64,000 nucleotides of DNA from Pandoraea aquatica. Its GTDB lineage: Bacteria; Pseudomonadota; Gammaproteobacteria; Burkholderiales; Burkholderiaceae. Every line of letters starts with the position of its first letter. Within the stretch, counting starts at the first letter, position 1. This document shows positions 54,301 through 63,597 of this stretch, one piece after another. The stretch covers positions 930,001 to 994,000 of the forward strand of contig NZ_CABPSN010000002.1 of assembly GCF_902459565.1 (NCBI RefSeq), read 5' to 3'. A program made the position numbers and the translations under genes. The notes beneath the pieces are model-generated. The model made no database searches, was not told where the DNA came from, and saw only the letters and a program-made list of their open reading frames with translations.

Positions 54301-55316
54301 TCGGTGCGGACATCTTCAAGAAGATTGCCAAGAAGCAGACGGCACACCCGCCGGCAACGGTCGGTAAGCCGCCGCTGCGCGAAGAGGTGATCCACTTCGT
54401 CAACAAGAAGATGCCGGGCAACCTGCCGAAGAAGACGGCGCGCGCGCTGCTCGACATCGAAGACAACAAGGTGGTGCCGATCATTCGCAATCCGAAGGCC
54501 ACCACGGTGGATTCGGAAGCGGTGTTCTACTTCCCGGGCTGCGGCTCGGAGCGTCTGTTCTCGCAGGTCGGTCTCGCCACGCAGGCGATGCTCTGGCATG
54601 TGGGCGTGCAGACGGTGCTGCCGCCGGGCTATCTGTGCTGCGGCTATCCGCAACGCGGATCGGGCCAGGGCGAGAAGGCCGAGAAGATCGTGACGGACAA
54701 CCGCGTGCTCTTCCACCGCATGGCCAACACGCTGAACTACCTCGACATCAAGACGGTGGTCGTGTCGTGCGGTACTTGCTACGATCAGCTCGCCGGCTAC
54801 GAATTCGAGAAGATCTTCCCGGGCTGCCGTATCGTGGACATCCACGAGTACCTGCTTGAGAAGAACGTGAAGCTCGAAGGCGTGAACGGTACGCGCTACA
54901 TGTATCACGATCCGTGCCACACGCCGATCAAGACGATGGACCCGGTCAAGCTCGTGAACCAGTTGATGGGCAGCGAGAACGACGGCTACAAGATCGAGAA
55001 GAACGATCGGTGCTGCGGCGAATCGGGTACGCTGGCGGTCACGCGTCCGGATATTTCGACGCAGATCCGCTTCCGCAAGGAAGAGGAGATGCGCAAGGGC
55101 GCGGCGAAGCTGCGGGCGGACGGCAAGGTGGAAGACGTCAAGATTCTGACGAGCTGCCCGTCGTGCCTGCAAGGTCTGTCGCGCTACAACGACGACGCCG
55201 ATGTCACCGCCGACTACATCGTCGTCGAGATCGCCAAGCACATTCTGGGCGATCAGTGGCTGGTGGACTACGTCAAGGATGCAAACAACGGCGGCATCGA
55301 ACGCGTGCTGGTCTGA
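51321..55316 (+). CDS. Giant FAD/Fe-S oxidoreductase with DUF3683, D-2-hydroxyacid dehydrogenase-like
   Basis: About 1331 residues from ATG 51321 (an ATG at 51291 adds 10). Domains in order: DUF3683 (about 20-200); FAD-binding type 4 with [14 protein letters not shown] (about 220-233) and an FAD-oxidase C-terminal region; two 4Fe-4S motifs [11 protein letters not shown] (about 860) and [12 protein letters not shown] (about 923); two CCG domains with [10 protein letters not shown] (about 1106), [16 protein letters not shown] and CCGESGTL (about 1231). This equals GlcD plus GlcF of glycolate oxidase in one chain. D-lactate or glycolate to quinone is the probable reaction. The sodium/proton antiporter follows after 70 bp. 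Confidence 0.87.
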   Translation: MNAPLPAFEPHDAKHAVAAQPPRLREIPYNYTSFSDREIVMRLLGADAWAILDELRAERRTGRSARMLYEVLGDIWVVRRNPYLQDDLLDNPKRRKLLIDALDHRLNEIDKRRRADVAEHADAHGRERAARVEQLEVAARRAVADFAAEFEKMAELRRRAKKVLGRTTASDNIKFDGLSRVSHVTDATDWRVEYPFVVLTPDSEAEMASLVKGCFELGLTVIPRGGGTGYTGGAIPLTPFSAVINTEKLEQLDEVEYSQLPGVDKPVGTIFSGAGVVTRRVAEAAERAGLVFAVDPTSIDASCIGGNVAMNAGGKKAVLWGTALDNLAWWRMVDPQGNWLEVTRHDHNLGKIHDIPVARFELKWFDGNHAPGEVLLKTEMLEIEGKRFRKEGLGKDVTDKFLAGLPGIQKEGCDGLITSARWILHKMPAHTRTVCLEFFGQAKEAIPSIVEIKDYMFAQTAAGGAILAGLEHLDERYLRAVGYATKSKRNAFPKMVLIGDIVGDDDNAVAQATSEVIRMANGKSGEGFVAVSAEARKKFWLDRSRTAAIARHTNAFKINEDVVIPLHRMGEYTDHIERINIELSLKNKLQLVDALETFFEAGNLPLGKTDDANEIPSAEILEDRVQTALTMLREVRARWEYLRDNFEMSLADAIPLLNRHGIRDINVALNDRLNKHPETRLIDLLQDRTVRISWKQEIRAELRQIFTGGEFKPILDEAQAIHKRVLHGRVFVALHMHAGDGNVHTNIPVNSDNYEMLQDAHKAVARIMDIARSLDGVISGEHGIGITKLEFLTEAEIGEFRAYKMRVDPEGRFNKGKLLNLPELPADLRNAYTPSFGLMGYESLIMQQSDIGAIADSVKDCLRCGKCKPVCATHVPRANLLYSPRNKILATSLLIEAFLYEEQTRRGVSIKHWDEFNDVADHCTVCHKCATPCPVKIDFGDVTMNMRNLLRKMGKKKFNPGAAAGMFFLNATNPETINITRKVMIDWGYKAQRFGADIFKKIAKKQTAHPPATVGKPPLREEVIHFVNKKMPGNLPKKTARALLDIEDNKVVPIIRNPKATTVDSEAVFYFPGCGSERLFSQVGLATQAMLWHVGVQTVLPPGYLCCGYPQRGSGQGEKAEKIVTDNRVLFHRMANTLNYLDIKTVVVSCGTCYDQLAGYEFEKIFPGCRIVDIHEYLLEKNVKLEGVNGTRYMYHDPCHTPIKTMDPVKLVNQLMGSENDGYKIEKNDRCCGESGTLAVTRPDISTQIRFRKEEEMRKGAAKLRADGKVEDVKILTSCPSCLQGLSRYNDDADVTADYIVVEIAKHILGDQWLVDYVKDANNGGIERVLV

Positions 55317-55386
55317 TGCACCTCTCACCCCTCGTGCACCTCTGGGGGACGCGGCCGATGACTGACCGACGGACCACGGAGGTGGC

Positions 55387-57075
55387 ATGGAGGTAGTCTA
55401 CACAGCACTGATCCTGCTGTTCGTAGTGGCGCTGACCGGCGTGCTGGTCAGCTTCGTCAGATTCCTGCCTGTCCCGCTCGTGCAGATCGCCGTGGGTGCC
55501 GCGCTCGCTTATCCGGGCGCGGGTCTGCACATCGATCTCGATCCCGAGATATTCTTCCTGCTGTTCATCCCGCCCTTGCTGTTTGCCGACGGCTGGCGCA
55601 TGCCCAAGCGCGAGTTCTGGCACCTGCGCGTGCCGATCGTCGCCATGGCACTCGGCCTCGTGATCTTCACGGTGCTCGGCGTGGGCTACTTCATCCACTG
55701 GATGATCCCGTCGATTCCGCTGGCCGTCGCGTTTGCGCTCGGCGGCGTGCTCTCGCCGACGGACGCCGTCGCCGTCTCCGCGCTCACCGGGCGCATGCGC
55801 ATGCCCACGCGGCTGATGCACGTGCTCGAAGGCGAGGCGATGATGAATGACGCGTCGGGTCTCGTCGCGTTCAAGTTCGCACTGGTGGCTGCGACCACGG
55901 GCATCTTCTCCGTCGGTAACGCCACGTTCTCCTTTTTCGTCATCGCGCTGGGTGGCCTGCTCGCGGGCTGGGCGGTGACGTGGCTGTTCACGCAATTCCA
56001 CCGCCGGGTGCTGGACGCGTCGACAGAAGAGCCTGCGACCGTCGTGTTGCTGCTGCTGCTCATGCCGTTCGCGGCTTATCTGCTCGCCGAACACTTCGGT
56101 TTCTCGGGGATTCTCGCCGCGGTTGCGGCGGGCATGACCGTCAGTTCGACCGATCTGCTCAACAGCCGCACGGCCACCCGCATTCTCGGCAACGGGGTGT
56201 GGTCGATGCTCGAATTCGTTTTCAACGGCTCGGTGTTCGTGCTGCTCGGCCTGCAACTGCCGGACATCGTACGCGCGGCGCTGCGCCCGAGCGAGCATCT
56301 GTGGGGGACGCTGACGAATCTCGGCGAACTGATGTTCTACGTCGGCGCGATTTCCGCCGTACTCATCGTCCTGCGTTTCTGCTGGGTCTGGGTCGCGTGG
56401 CGCGTGATGTATTTCCTTGGCATGCGTCGCGGCGAAATCACGATGAAGCCGGGAATGCGCTTTACCGGTGTGACGGCGCTCTCGGGCGTGCGCGGCGCGG
56501 TGACGCTGGCCGGTGCGCTCTCCGTGCCGCTGGCGCTGCCGGGCGGTGCGCCGTTTCCGGGGCGCGATCTGCTGATCTTCCTCGCCGCTGGTGTGATTCT
56601 GCTGTCGCTGATCGGCGGCAGCCTCGGGTTGCCGATCCTGCTGCGCGGCGTGCGCTGGCCGGTGGAAGACCCACGCAATCGCGAGATGGGCGAGGCGCGG
56701 CTGGCGGCGTCCGAAGCGGCGATTCGTGCGGTGGAGTCTTTGCAGAAGATGATCGCCAAGTCGGGCGACGAACTGGATACGGCCGTGTGCGCGGAAGCGG
56801 CGGCGCGGGTGATGGGACGGTATCGCCGCACGCTCAACGCTGCGACGGCGACCGAAGAGATGCGTGAGCGCGCGGTGCGCGAGGTCGAGGTGGAGCGGCG
56901 TTTGCGGGCTGCCGCATTGCAGGCAGAGCGCGTGGAGTTGTCGCGCCTGCGCATCACGCACCGCATCAACGACGAAACGCTGCGCGAACTGCTTAGCGAA
57001 ATCGACTTCGCCGAACTCGCGCTGGGGCCGGTCGATCCGGCCACCGGCAAACGTCGCAAAGGAAAGAAGCACTGA
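55387..57075 (+). CDS. CPA1-family Na+/H+ antiporter
   Basis: 562 residues: 10-12 membrane segments to about residue 420, then a cytoplasmic tail rich in arginine and glutamate that looks coiled (about 430-545). Signature parts: LFADGWRMPKREFWHLR, the SPTDAVAVSALTG stretch and GEAMMNDASGLV, which contain the ion-binding aspartates. It exchanges sodium or potassium for protons. GGAGG lies right before the ATG; the long upstream FAD/Fe-S gene is the neighbour. Confidence 0.92.
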   Translation: MEVVYTALILLFVVALTGVLVSFVRFLPVPLVQIAVGAALAYPGAGLHIDLDPEIFFLLFIPPLLFADGWRMPKREFWHLRVPIVAMALGLVIFTVLGVGYFIHWMIPSIPLAVAFALGGVLSPTDAVAVSALTGRMRMPTRLMHVLEGEAMMNDASGLVAFKFALVAATTGIFSVGNATFSFFVIALGGLLAGWAVTWLFTQFHRRVLDASTEEPATVVLLLLLMPFAAYLLAEHFGFSGILAAVAAGMTVSSTDLLNSRTATRILGNGVWSMLEFVFNGSVFVLLGLQLPDIVRAALRPSEHLWGTLTNLGELMFYVGAISAVLIVLRFCWVWVAWRVMYFLGMRRGEITMKPGMRFTGVTALSGVRGAVTLAGALSVPLALPGGAPFPGRDLLIFLAAGVILLSLIGGSLGLPILLRGVRWPVEDPRNREMGEARLAASEAAIRAVESLQKMIAKSGDELDTAVCAEAAARVMGRYRRTLNAATATEEMRERAVREVEVERRLRAAALQAERVELSRLRITHRINDETLRELLSEIDFAELALGPVDPATGKRRKGKKH

Positions 57076-57140
57076 GGTGTGCCGTCCTTTCATTGCATTG
57101 AGGATGGCAGCACGACAGGCCAACGGGAGGGAGAATCATT

Positions 57141-57578
57141 ATGGAATGTCCGTTTTGCGCCGGTGATGGCGGCGAAGTGGTGTGGCGCGATCCGGTGTTG
57201 CGCGTGGTGTTGGCGAGCGAACCGGGGTATCCGGGCTTCGCACGTGTGATCTGGAGCGAGCACGTCGCAGAGATGAGCGATCTGCCGCAGGCGGCACGCG
57301 AGCATGTGATGCGTGCGGTGTTCGCCGTCGAGACCGCGCAGCGCACGGTGATGTCGCCGCATAAGGTCAACGTGGCGAGCCTGGGTAATATGGTGCCGCA
57401 CGTGCATTGGCACGTGATTCCGCGTTATCGCGACGACATCCACTTCCCCGGTTCGGTCTGGAGCGCGCCGCAGCGCGAGCTGCCGGATGCTGTGATCGCC
57501 GAGCGCTCGGCATGGCTGCCGGCGTTGCGCGAGGCCATCGTGGCAGAATTGGAACGCATGCCGGGCTGGCCGGCCTGA
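57141..57578 (+). CDS. HIT-family hydrolase
   Basis: 145 residues. The histidine-triad motif HVHWHVIPR (about 91-99) is intact, and CPFCAGDGGE (C3, C6) is near the start. HIT proteins split nucleoside phosphoramidates or dinucleotides. Between the antiporter and DUF971 genes. The preceding GGGAGGGAGA is the ribosome site. Confidence 0.93.
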   Translation: MECPFCAGDGGEVVWRDPVLRVVLASEPGYPGFARVIWSEHVAEMSDLPQAAREHVMRAVFAVETAQRTVMSPHKVNVASLGNMVPHVHWHVIPRYRDDIHFPGSVWSAPQRELPDAVIAERSAWLPALREAIVAELERMPGWPA

Positions 57579-57701
57579 TTCAGCGGCCTGACTGAGCAGA
57601 CTGACTGCGTGCGCCTGAGCGGCTATACTGCCGGCCGATGTGCCGTATTAGGCATACGCGCAGCAAGTTCGCGCGGCGACCGAATTTTCTGGAGCAAGAC
57701 C

Positions 57702-58115
57702 ATGGCTGGGCTGGAGAAAGATACGCCGATTCCCGTTTCCCTGACGCTGCATCGCGCATCAAAGGTGCTGGAACTCGGTTACGAAGACGGCAAGACCTAC
57801 CGCCTGCCGTTCGAAATGCTGCGCGTGCTTTCGCCGTCGGCGGAAGTGCGTGGTCACGGGCCGGGGCAGGAGACGCTGCAAACCGGCAAGCGTGACGTCA
57901 CGCTGAACGGTCTGGAACCGATCGGCAATTACGCCGTGCGTCCCGTCTTCTCGGACGGCCACGACACCGGCATCTATTCGTGGGATTACCTCTACGAGCT
58001 GTGCGTGCGTCAGGACGCGCTGTGGCAGGAATACCTGGACAAGCTCGCCGCAGCGGGTGTCGATCGCGACACGCCGATGGTGTCGCCGGCGGCCGGTGGC
58101 TGTCACCACCATTGA
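57702..58115 (+). CDS. DUF971 (gamma-butyrobetaine hydroxylase-like N-terminal domain) protein
   Basis: 137 residues from the ATG at 57702 (GGAG upstream). The DUF971 fold is visible: LTLHRASKVLELGYEDGKTY, LPFEMLRVLSPSAEV and the NYAVRPVFSDGHDTGIYSWDY signature. The protein ends GGCHHH, a possible metal site. It is a conserved partner of ubiE and of Fe-S cluster genes in proteobacteria (ApbC/Mrp fusion in some). The role is not proven. ubiE follows after 59 bp. Confidence 0.9.
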   Translation: MAGLEKDTPIPVSLTLHRASKVLELGYEDGKTYRLPFEMLRVLSPSAEVRGHGPGQETLQTGKRDVTLNGLEPIGNYAVRPVFSDGHDTGIYSWDYLYELCVRQDALWQEYLDKLAAAGVDRDTPMVSPAAGGCHHH

Positions 58116-58174
58116 GGCCCCGGCGCCGCACACACGCGAGTGTGTGCCCGCTTACCTGATTTTGGAGATGTGCA

Positions 58175-58909
58175 ATGGGTGATCAGACCCACTTCGGTTA
58201 TACGACCGTCGACGAAAAGGAAAAGGCCGGCAAGGTGGCCGAGGTGTTCCATTCCGTGGCGAGCAAGTACGACATCATGAATGACCTGATGTCGGGCGGC
58301 TTGCACCGCATCTGGAAGGCCTTCACGATCGGACGCGCGGCCGTGCGTCCCGGCTTCAAGGTACTCGACATCGCAGGTGGTACGGGCGATCTGTCGAAGG
58401 CGTTCGCGCGTGCGGCAGGTCCGACCGGCGAAGTCTGGCACACCGATATCAACGAATCGATGCTGCGTGTGGGTCGCGATCGTCTGCTCGACGACGGCAT
58501 CGTGACGCCGTCGCTGCTGTGCGACGCCGAGAAGCTGCCGTTCCCGTCGAACTATTTCGACGTGGTGACCGTGGCGTTCGGCCTGCGCAACATGACCCAC
58601 AAGGACGCCGCGCTCGCGGAAATGCGCCGCGTGATCAAGCCGGGCGGCAAGGTCATGGTGCTGGAGTTCTCGAAGGTCTGGCAGCCGTTGGAAAAGGCCT
58701 ACGACGCGTATTCCTTCAAAGTGCTGCCGTGGCTCGGCTCGCGTATCGCGGGCGACGCCGACAGCTATCGCTATCTGGCCGAATCGATCCGCATGCACCC
58801 GGATCAGGAAACGCTCAAGACGATGATGGAAGACGTCGGTCTCGAGCGCGTGGAGTATCACAACCTGACCGCCGGTGTCGTCGCCCTGCATATCGGGCGT
58901 AAGTTCTGA
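58175..58909 (+). CDS. ubiE: Ubiquinone/menaquinone C-methyltransferase UbiE
   Basis: 244 residues. Methylates the ring in ubiquinone (and menaquinone) biosynthesis with SAM. The start [20 protein letters not shown], the SAM motif [12 protein letters not shown] (63-74), the [21 protein letters not shown] stretch and the final [10 protein letters not shown] match UbiE. First enzyme gene of the ubiE/Tim44/ubiJ/ubiB series. Confidence 0.96.
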   Translation: MGDQTHFGYTTVDEKEKAGKVAEVFHSVASKYDIMNDLMSGGLHRIWKAFTIGRAAVRPGFKVLDIAGGTGDLSKAFARAAGPTGEVWHTDINESMLRVGRDRLLDDGIVTPSLLCDAEKLPFPSNYFDVVTVAFGLRNMTHKDAALAEMRRVIKPGGKVMVLEFSKVWQPLEKAYDAYSFKVLPWLGSRIAGDADSYRYLAESIRMHPDQETLKTMMEDVGLERVEYHNLTAGVVALHIGRKF

Positions 58910-58948
58910 GTACACACTTACTTACCTGATCATCCAGACGACATGCAG

Positions 58949-58991
58949 CGCCCCGGATTGCGGAGAATCGCCGCGCCGGGGCGTTTTGTTT
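58949..58991 (+). terminator. Intrinsic terminator after ubiE
   Basis: CGCCCCGG (58949-58956) pairs with CCGGGGCG (58976-58983), followed by TTTTGTTTG. It partly separates ubiE from the Tim44-like gene. Confidence 0.8.
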
Positions 58992-59136
58992 GCCGTCCCC
59001 TAAGTACAAGCTAATTTTGCTGTGGCAGAATCGCCCATCGCCTTATCTGGTTTCAGTACGTAAAAAACGGCTGAACCATTTGGGTTGACGTCTGTCAGTA
59101 GACAGCAACCTATAACTCCACGGAGAGACCAGAACG

Positions 59137-60108
59137 ATGTTCCAGTTCCTGAAAAACAAGCTGTTGTTGGGCGTTGTGGCCGGCGTAGTGGCGGTCGGCA
59201 TGACGATCGCGGACGCTGACGCCAAGCGCGTTGGCGGCGGCCGGAGCATCGGCAAGCAGTCCAACACCGTGACGCAACGTCAGGCAACGCCGCAGCAGCC
59301 GGCGCAAGCCGCCCCGGGCGCAGCCCCGACTCAGGCCGCTCCGGCGGCCGCAGGCGCAGGTGCCGCAGGCGCGGCCGCAGCCGCCAAACCGGCCAACCGC
59401 TGGCTCGGACCGATCGCCGGTCTGGCCGCAGGCCTCGGTATTGCCGCGCTGTTGTCGCACTTCGGCATGGGTGGCGCGTTCGCCAGCATGATGGCCAACG
59501 TCATCATCATTGCGTTGATCGCGTTCGCCGTGATGTGGCTGATCCGCCGCTTCCGTGGCAATAAGTCGCAGTCGCAGACGCCGGCTTATGCAGGCGCAGG
59601 CAACGACGCATCGTCGAACAATTCGTTGCGTCAGCAATGGGATAGCCAGCAACAAACGCAGCAACCGCAGCAAACCGCCTTCCAGACGGCTGCTCCGGTC
59701 GCCGCAGGTGCCGCCGCAGCCGAGTCGTTCGGTGTGCCGGCTGGTTTCGACACGGAAGGCTTCCTGCGCAGCGCGAAGGTGTACTTCAACCGTCTGCAAG
59801 CCGCCTGGGACAAGGGCGATCAGGCCGACATCAACGAGTTCACCACGCCGCAGATGTTCGCGGAAATCAAGATGGACCTCGAAGAGCGCGGTAAGTCGAC
59901 CAACCGTACGGACGTCGTGCAACTGGACGCCGAACTCCTTGGCATCGAGCAATCGACCAGCGAGTACATGGCAAGCGTTCGCTTCTCGGGCCTGATCCGT
60001 GAAGCCGAAGGTGCCGCCGCCGAGCCGTTCAACGAGGTGTGGAACCTGACCAAGCCGGTGACCGGCAACGGTGGCTGGGTGCTCGCCGGGATTCAGCAGC
60101 TCGCTTAA
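59137..60108 (+). CDS. Tim44-like domain protein
   Basis: 323 residues. An N-terminal membrane segment or signal (LLLGVVAGVVAVGMTIADA), an alanine/glutamine/proline-rich linker (about 50-90), two more hydrophobic stretches (about 90-145, GLAAGLGIAALLSHFGM and VIIIALIAFAVMWLI) and a C-terminal Tim44/TIM44-like lipid-binding domain (about 195-323). The Gln-rich stretch QQWDSQQQTQQPQQ separates them. Anchored in the inner membrane. Conserved beside ubiE/ubiB in betaproteobacteria, so a role at the membrane in quinone synthesis is possible. Confidence 0.88.
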   Translation: MFQFLKNKLLLGVVAGVVAVGMTIADADAKRVGGGRSIGKQSNTVTQRQATPQQPAQAAPGAAPTQAAPAAAGAGAAGAAAAAKPANRWLGPIAGLAAGLGIAALLSHFGMGGAFASMMANVIIIALIAFAVMWLIRRFRGNKSQSQTPAYAGAGNDASSNNSLRQQWDSQQQTQQPQQTAFQTAAPVAAGAAAAESFGVPAGFDTEGFLRSAKVYFNRLQAAWDKGDQADINEFTTPQMFAEIKMDLEERGKSTNRTDVVQLDAELLGIEQSTSEYMASVRFSGLIREAEGAAAEPFNEVWNLTKPVTGNGGWVLAGIQQLA

Positions 60109-60165
60109 GCTGCCTTGATCTGAACTAGGCTGGCGACGTTTTTGGCGTAACCTGCCTTACAATGA

Positions 60166-60201
60166 GAGCCCGCGCGTCAATGCGCGGGCTCTTTTGTTTT
60201 T
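60166..60201 (+). terminator. Strong intrinsic terminator after the Tim44-like gene
   Basis: GAGCCCGCGC (60166-60175), a 6-nt loop and GCGCGGGCTC (60182-60191), followed by a T-run TTTTGTTTTT. It ends transcription before ubiJ, so ubiJ/ubiB need another promoter or read-through. Confidence 0.93.
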
Positions 60202-60274
60202 GCCGTCCGAAGGTTGTCTGCGGACGGCGTCTTTCGGTGCGACCGGTGTTCAGCGCCGGCCGGCCGCCAAGCTC

Positions 60275-60898
60275 ATGACCGTAGCCGCCAAAGCCTTTGC
60301 CGCCACCGTGAACCATTTGCTTGCCCGCGAACCGTGGGCACGCGACCGTCTGCGCCATCATGTCGGCGCATCCGCCCGGCTGGCCATGTCGGCAATCGAC
60401 GTGCGCTTGCGTGTCGGCGACGACGGCTATCTGGCCGCCACTGAGGCGGACTTCCCCTGCGACGTCAGCATCTCGGTGCCCCCGGCGGCGCTGGCCGACT
60501 TCGCGGGCGGTGGACAGGCCGCCGTGATGCGTCACGTCAAGATCGAGGGCGACGCCGAGTTCGCCAATACGGTGTCCTATCTGGCGCAGCATCTGCGCTG
60601 GGAAGTGGCCGAAGACCTCAGTAAGGTCATCGGCGACGCCGCAGCCCACCGCGTGACGGAGACGGGCCGCGCTGCTGTCGCAGGCGCTCGCCGCACAGGC
60701 GGCACTTTGGTGCGCTCGCTGGCCGACTACTTCGTGGAAGAGAACCCGCTGCTGGTCGCGCGTCCGCGGCTGGACGCGATGCGCTCCGACATCGGCACGT
60801 TGCGTGACGACCTCGCGCGGCTGGAAAAGCGTCTCGAGAAGCTCGAACGCCTGAAGGGATCGCCCGATGCGGCGTCCCGTACTACCGGAGGCCGCTGA
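60275..60898 (+). CDS. ubiJ: Ubiquinone biosynthesis accessory factor UbiJ (SCP2 domain)
   Basis: 207 residues from the ATG at 60275; upstream in-frame codons overlap the terminator. SCP2 sterol-carrier-type domain (about 20-125) followed by a C-terminal coiled stretch DIGTLRDDLARLEKRLEKLE (about 173-192). UbiJ binds the lipid quinone intermediates in the Ubi complex. The gene ends 3 bp before ubiB, so they are translated together. Confidence 0.88.
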   Translation: MTVAAKAFAATVNHLLAREPWARDRLRHHVGASARLAMSAIDVRLRVGDDGYLAATEADFPCDVSISVPPAALADFAGGGQAAVMRHVKIEGDAEFANTVSYLAQHLRWEVAEDLSKVIGDAAAHRVTETGRAAVAGARRTGGTLVRSLADYFVEENPLLVARPRLDAMRSDIGTLRDDLARLEKRLEKLERLKGSPDAASRTTGGR

Positions 60899-60901
60899 CC
60901 G

Positions 60902-62461
60902 ATGCGTCTCCTGCGTCTCATCAAGATTTTCTTCGTCTGCTATCGCTATGGGCTCGACGAGCTGGTGCTCTCAAGCATTCCCCATCCGGTTACGCGCGGG
61001 TTGCTGCGCGTGCTCACGATCGGCCGCAGCGGGCTGAAAGCGCCGCGCGGCGAGCGACTGCGTCTGGCGCTCGAATCGCTGGGTCCGATCTTCGTGAAGT
61101 TCGGGCAGGTGCTCTCGACGCGTCGCGATCTGATGCCGCCGGACATCGCACAGGAACTGGCGCGCTTGCAGGATCAGGTGCCGCCGTTCGATCCGCAGGT
61201 GGCACACGCGAGCATCGAGAAGTCGCTGGGCCGTCCGCTCGACGAAGTGTTCGTGGAGTTCGAGCGCACGCCGGTGGCGAGCGCATCGATTGCACAGGTG
61301 CACTTTGCACGGGTTCGCGACGGCGAGCACGCAGGCAAGGAGGTTGCGGTCAAGGTGCTGCGTCCGAACATGCTCAACGTGATCGACAGCGATCTGGCGC
61401 TCATGCGCGATCTGGCCGGTTGGGTGGAGCGTCTGTGGCCCGACGGCAAGCGCCTGAAGCCGCGTGAGGTCGTGGCCGAGTTCGACAAGTATCTGCACGA
61501 CGAACTCGACCTGATGCGCGAAGCCGCCAACGCTGCGCAGCTGCGTCGCAACTTCATCGATTCCGGCATGTTGATGGTGCCGGAGATCTATTGGGAATTC
61601 AGCTCCAGCTCCGTGCTCGTGATGGAGCGCATGCACGGTGTGCCGATCAGCCAGATCGAGGTGCTGCGCGAGGCGGGCGTCGATCTGAAGAAGCTGGCGC
61701 GCGAAGGCGTCGAGATCTTCTTTACGCAGTTCCTGCGCGACGGTTTCTTCCACGCCGACATGCATCCGGGCAACATTCTCGTGAGCCTGGATCCCGCAAC
61801 GTTCGGACGCTACATCGCGCTCGACTGCGGCATCGTCGGGGCGCTGTCCGAATTCGACAAGAACTATCTGGCGCAGAACTTCCTCGCGTTCTTCCGTCGC
61901 GACTATCACCGGGTGGCGTCGCTGCATCTGGAGTCGGGCTGGGTGCCGCCGGATACGCGTGTGGAAGAACTCGAAGGCGCGATCCGCGCGGTGTGTGAGC
62001 CGTACTTCGATCGTCCGCTCAAGGAGATCTCGCTGGGGCTGGTGCTGATGCGCCTGTTCCAGACGTCGCGCCGCTTCAACGTCGAAATTCAACCGCAGCT
62101 TGTGTTGCTGCAAAAGACGCTGCTCAATATCGAAGGGCTGGGACGTCAGCTCGATCCCGATCTCGATCTCTGGAAGACGGCCAAGCCGTTCCTGGAGCGC
62201 TGGATGGCCGAGCAGATTGGCCCGCGCGGCTGGCTGGAGCGTTTGAAAGCGGAAGTGCCGCAGTGGAGCAAGACGATGCCGCAATTGCCGCGGCTCATCC
62301 ATCAGGCACTGGCGGCGCACGCGCGCCCGCAGGACGATACATTGTTGCTCGCACTCCTTCAGGAGCAACGCCGCACTAACCGCCTGCTGACCGGCGCGTT
62401 CTGTCTGGTCGGTGGGATCGCTATCGGCGTGCTGACGGCGTTCGTGTGGTTGTATAGCTGA
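60902..62461 (+). CDS. ubiB: Ubiquinone biosynthesis regulatory kinase-like protein UbiB
   Basis: 519 residues. The KxGQ motif K66-F-G-Q69 ([17 protein letters not shown]), the alanine-rich loop, [20 protein letters not shown] and [12 protein letters not shown] are the ADCK/UbiB atypical kinase marks. A C-terminal membrane segment [20 protein letters not shown] anchors it. An ATPase in the Ubi complex needed for aerobic ubiquinone synthesis. 3 bp after ubiJ. Confidence 0.96.
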   Translation: MRLLRLIKIFFVCYRYGLDELVLSSIPHPVTRGLLRVLTIGRSGLKAPRGERLRLALESLGPIFVKFGQVLSTRRDLMPPDIAQELARLQDQVPPFDPQVAHASIEKSLGRPLDEVFVEFERTPVASASIAQVHFARVRDGEHAGKEVAVKVLRPNMLNVIDSDLALMRDLAGWVERLWPDGKRLKPREVVAEFDKYLHDELDLMREAANAAQLRRNFIDSGMLMVPEIYWEFSSSSVLVMERMHGVPISQIEVLREAGVDLKKLAREGVEIFFTQFLRDGFFHADMHPGNILVSLDPATFGRYIALDCGIVGALSEFDKNYLAQNFLAFFRRDYHRVASLHLESGWVPPDTRVEELEGAIRAVCEPYFDRPLKEISLGLVLMRLFQTSRRFNVEIQPQLVLLQKTLLNIEGLGRQLDPDLDLWKTAKPFLERWMAEQIGPRGWLERLKAEVPQWSKTMPQLPRLIHQALAAHARPQDDTLLLALLQEQRRTNRLLTGAFCLVGGIAIGVLTAFVWLYS

Positions 62462-62501
62462 TTCTCGTTCGCCGATCTCTGCCGCTGAGGAGCGCCTGAG
62501 C

Positions 62502-63200
62502 ATGGTTGCAATTCGTAAGTCCTATACCGTGTTGCGCGCACCGCGCGAAGGCGATGCCGGCGAGAGTGGCGCAGCAGGAAACGGGGGCGACAAACCCGCT
62601 GTGCCGTCGTTTTCCCACCGCGATCCGTCGCGCGCCGAATTCTGGAACGAACGTTTCGCCAACGCCTTCATGCCGTGGGACGCCGCCGGCGTTCCGTCGG
62701 CACTGCGCGAGTTCGTGGCAGGCGAGGGTGCAGCACGCGCCGCCACGCTGATTCCCGGTTGCGGCGCGGCGTACGAAGCTGCGTGGCTCGACGCACAAGG
62801 CTGGCCGGTGCGCGCCATCGACTTCGCGCCGGGGGCCGTCGATGCAGCCAAAGCGCAATTGGGTGCGCGGGCGTCGCTCGTCGAACAAGCCGACTTCTTC
62901 ACCTACACGCCGCCATTCACGCTCGACGTAGTCTACGAACGTGCATTCCTCTGTGCGTTGCCGCGCGATCTCTGGCCGGGCTACGCCCGTCGCATGGCGC
63001 AACTGCTGCCCTCGGGCGGACGTCTTGCCGGATTCTTCTTCCTCAAGGAAACGCCCAAGGGGCCGCCGTTCGGTATGACGCCGGAGTCGCTCGACGCGCT
63101 GCTGTCGCCCGACTTCGTCTGCGAAGTCGACCGTCTCGTCGACGACTCGGTGCCGGTCTTTGCCGGAGCCGAACACTGGATGGTCTGGCGGCGTCGCTGA
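62502..63200 (+). CDS. TPMT-family SAM-dependent methyltransferase
   Basis: 232 residues. Thiopurine S-methyltransferase-type family: FWNERFANAFMPWDAAGVP (about 47-65) and the SAM loop TLIPGCGAAYEAAWLDAQGW, then VYERAFLCALP. In bacteria this group methylates selenium or tellurium compounds, thiols or halides. The substrate is not set. Follows ubiB in the ubiquinone locus, but a direct link is not clear. Confidence 0.87.
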   Translation: MVAIRKSYTVLRAPREGDAGESGAAGNGGDKPAVPSFSHRDPSRAEFWNERFANAFMPWDAAGVPSALREFVAGEGAARAATLIPGCGAAYEAAWLDAQGWPVRAIDFAPGAVDAAKAQLGARASLVEQADFFTYTPPFTLDVVYERAFLCALPRDLWPGYARRMAQLLPSGGRLAGFFFLKETPKGPPFGMTPESLDALLSPDFVCEVDRLVDDSVPVFAGAEHWMVWRRR

Positions 63201-63597
63201 AGTCTCGTCCCGGGTGGCCTGCTTGTCGAAGCGTCCTGGCGACGCGTTTGTGCAACACGTCGCTGACGTCAACTACGCCTAACCGCCTGGCAGTCACTCG
63301 GTATTTCCCGATATTTGCCACGATCCATCCGGGGATTTGTGACTTTTTTCCCCGCGCATCCCGCGCGCCGCTATAATCGGCCCAAAATTTTTTCCCCAGG
63401 TGGCAAAAACGGGCGCCCAAGAGCGCTGCATCGCATCAGCCCCGTCATGCACGACCTGATTTTCTGTTGCCCGGAAGGCTGCGGCCCAAGGCTCGGTTTC
63501 GTTGGCTTGCGCGGCGGCTTCTGTCGACCGGATCACGCGCGGCCTTTGACGTTTCCCTGCCGCAACCGTCGCTCTGGGGCTTGGCTGGGGCCGCGTT
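63201..63597. other. Intergenic region upstream of the symporter gene
   Basis: Nearly 400 bp without a credible gene. A -10-like TATAAT is at 63372-63377, preceded by a T-rich stretch. It would give the symporter mRNA a leader of more than 200 nt. A plus-strand reading frame in the leader (from 63315) overlaps the symporter start in another frame and has no family features. Confidence 0.45.

Noticed and set aside
51138-55388. A 1416-residue open frame antisense to the large oxidoreductase
   Set aside because: Composition is dominated by Arg, His, Val and Asp as expected from the reverse frame of a high-GC gene; no family features, and the sense strand has full FAD and Fe-S motifs.
55273-57123. 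A 616-residue minus-strand frame over the sodium/proton antiporter
   Set aside because: Histidine/arginine/glutamate repeat composition of a reverse frame; no domain.
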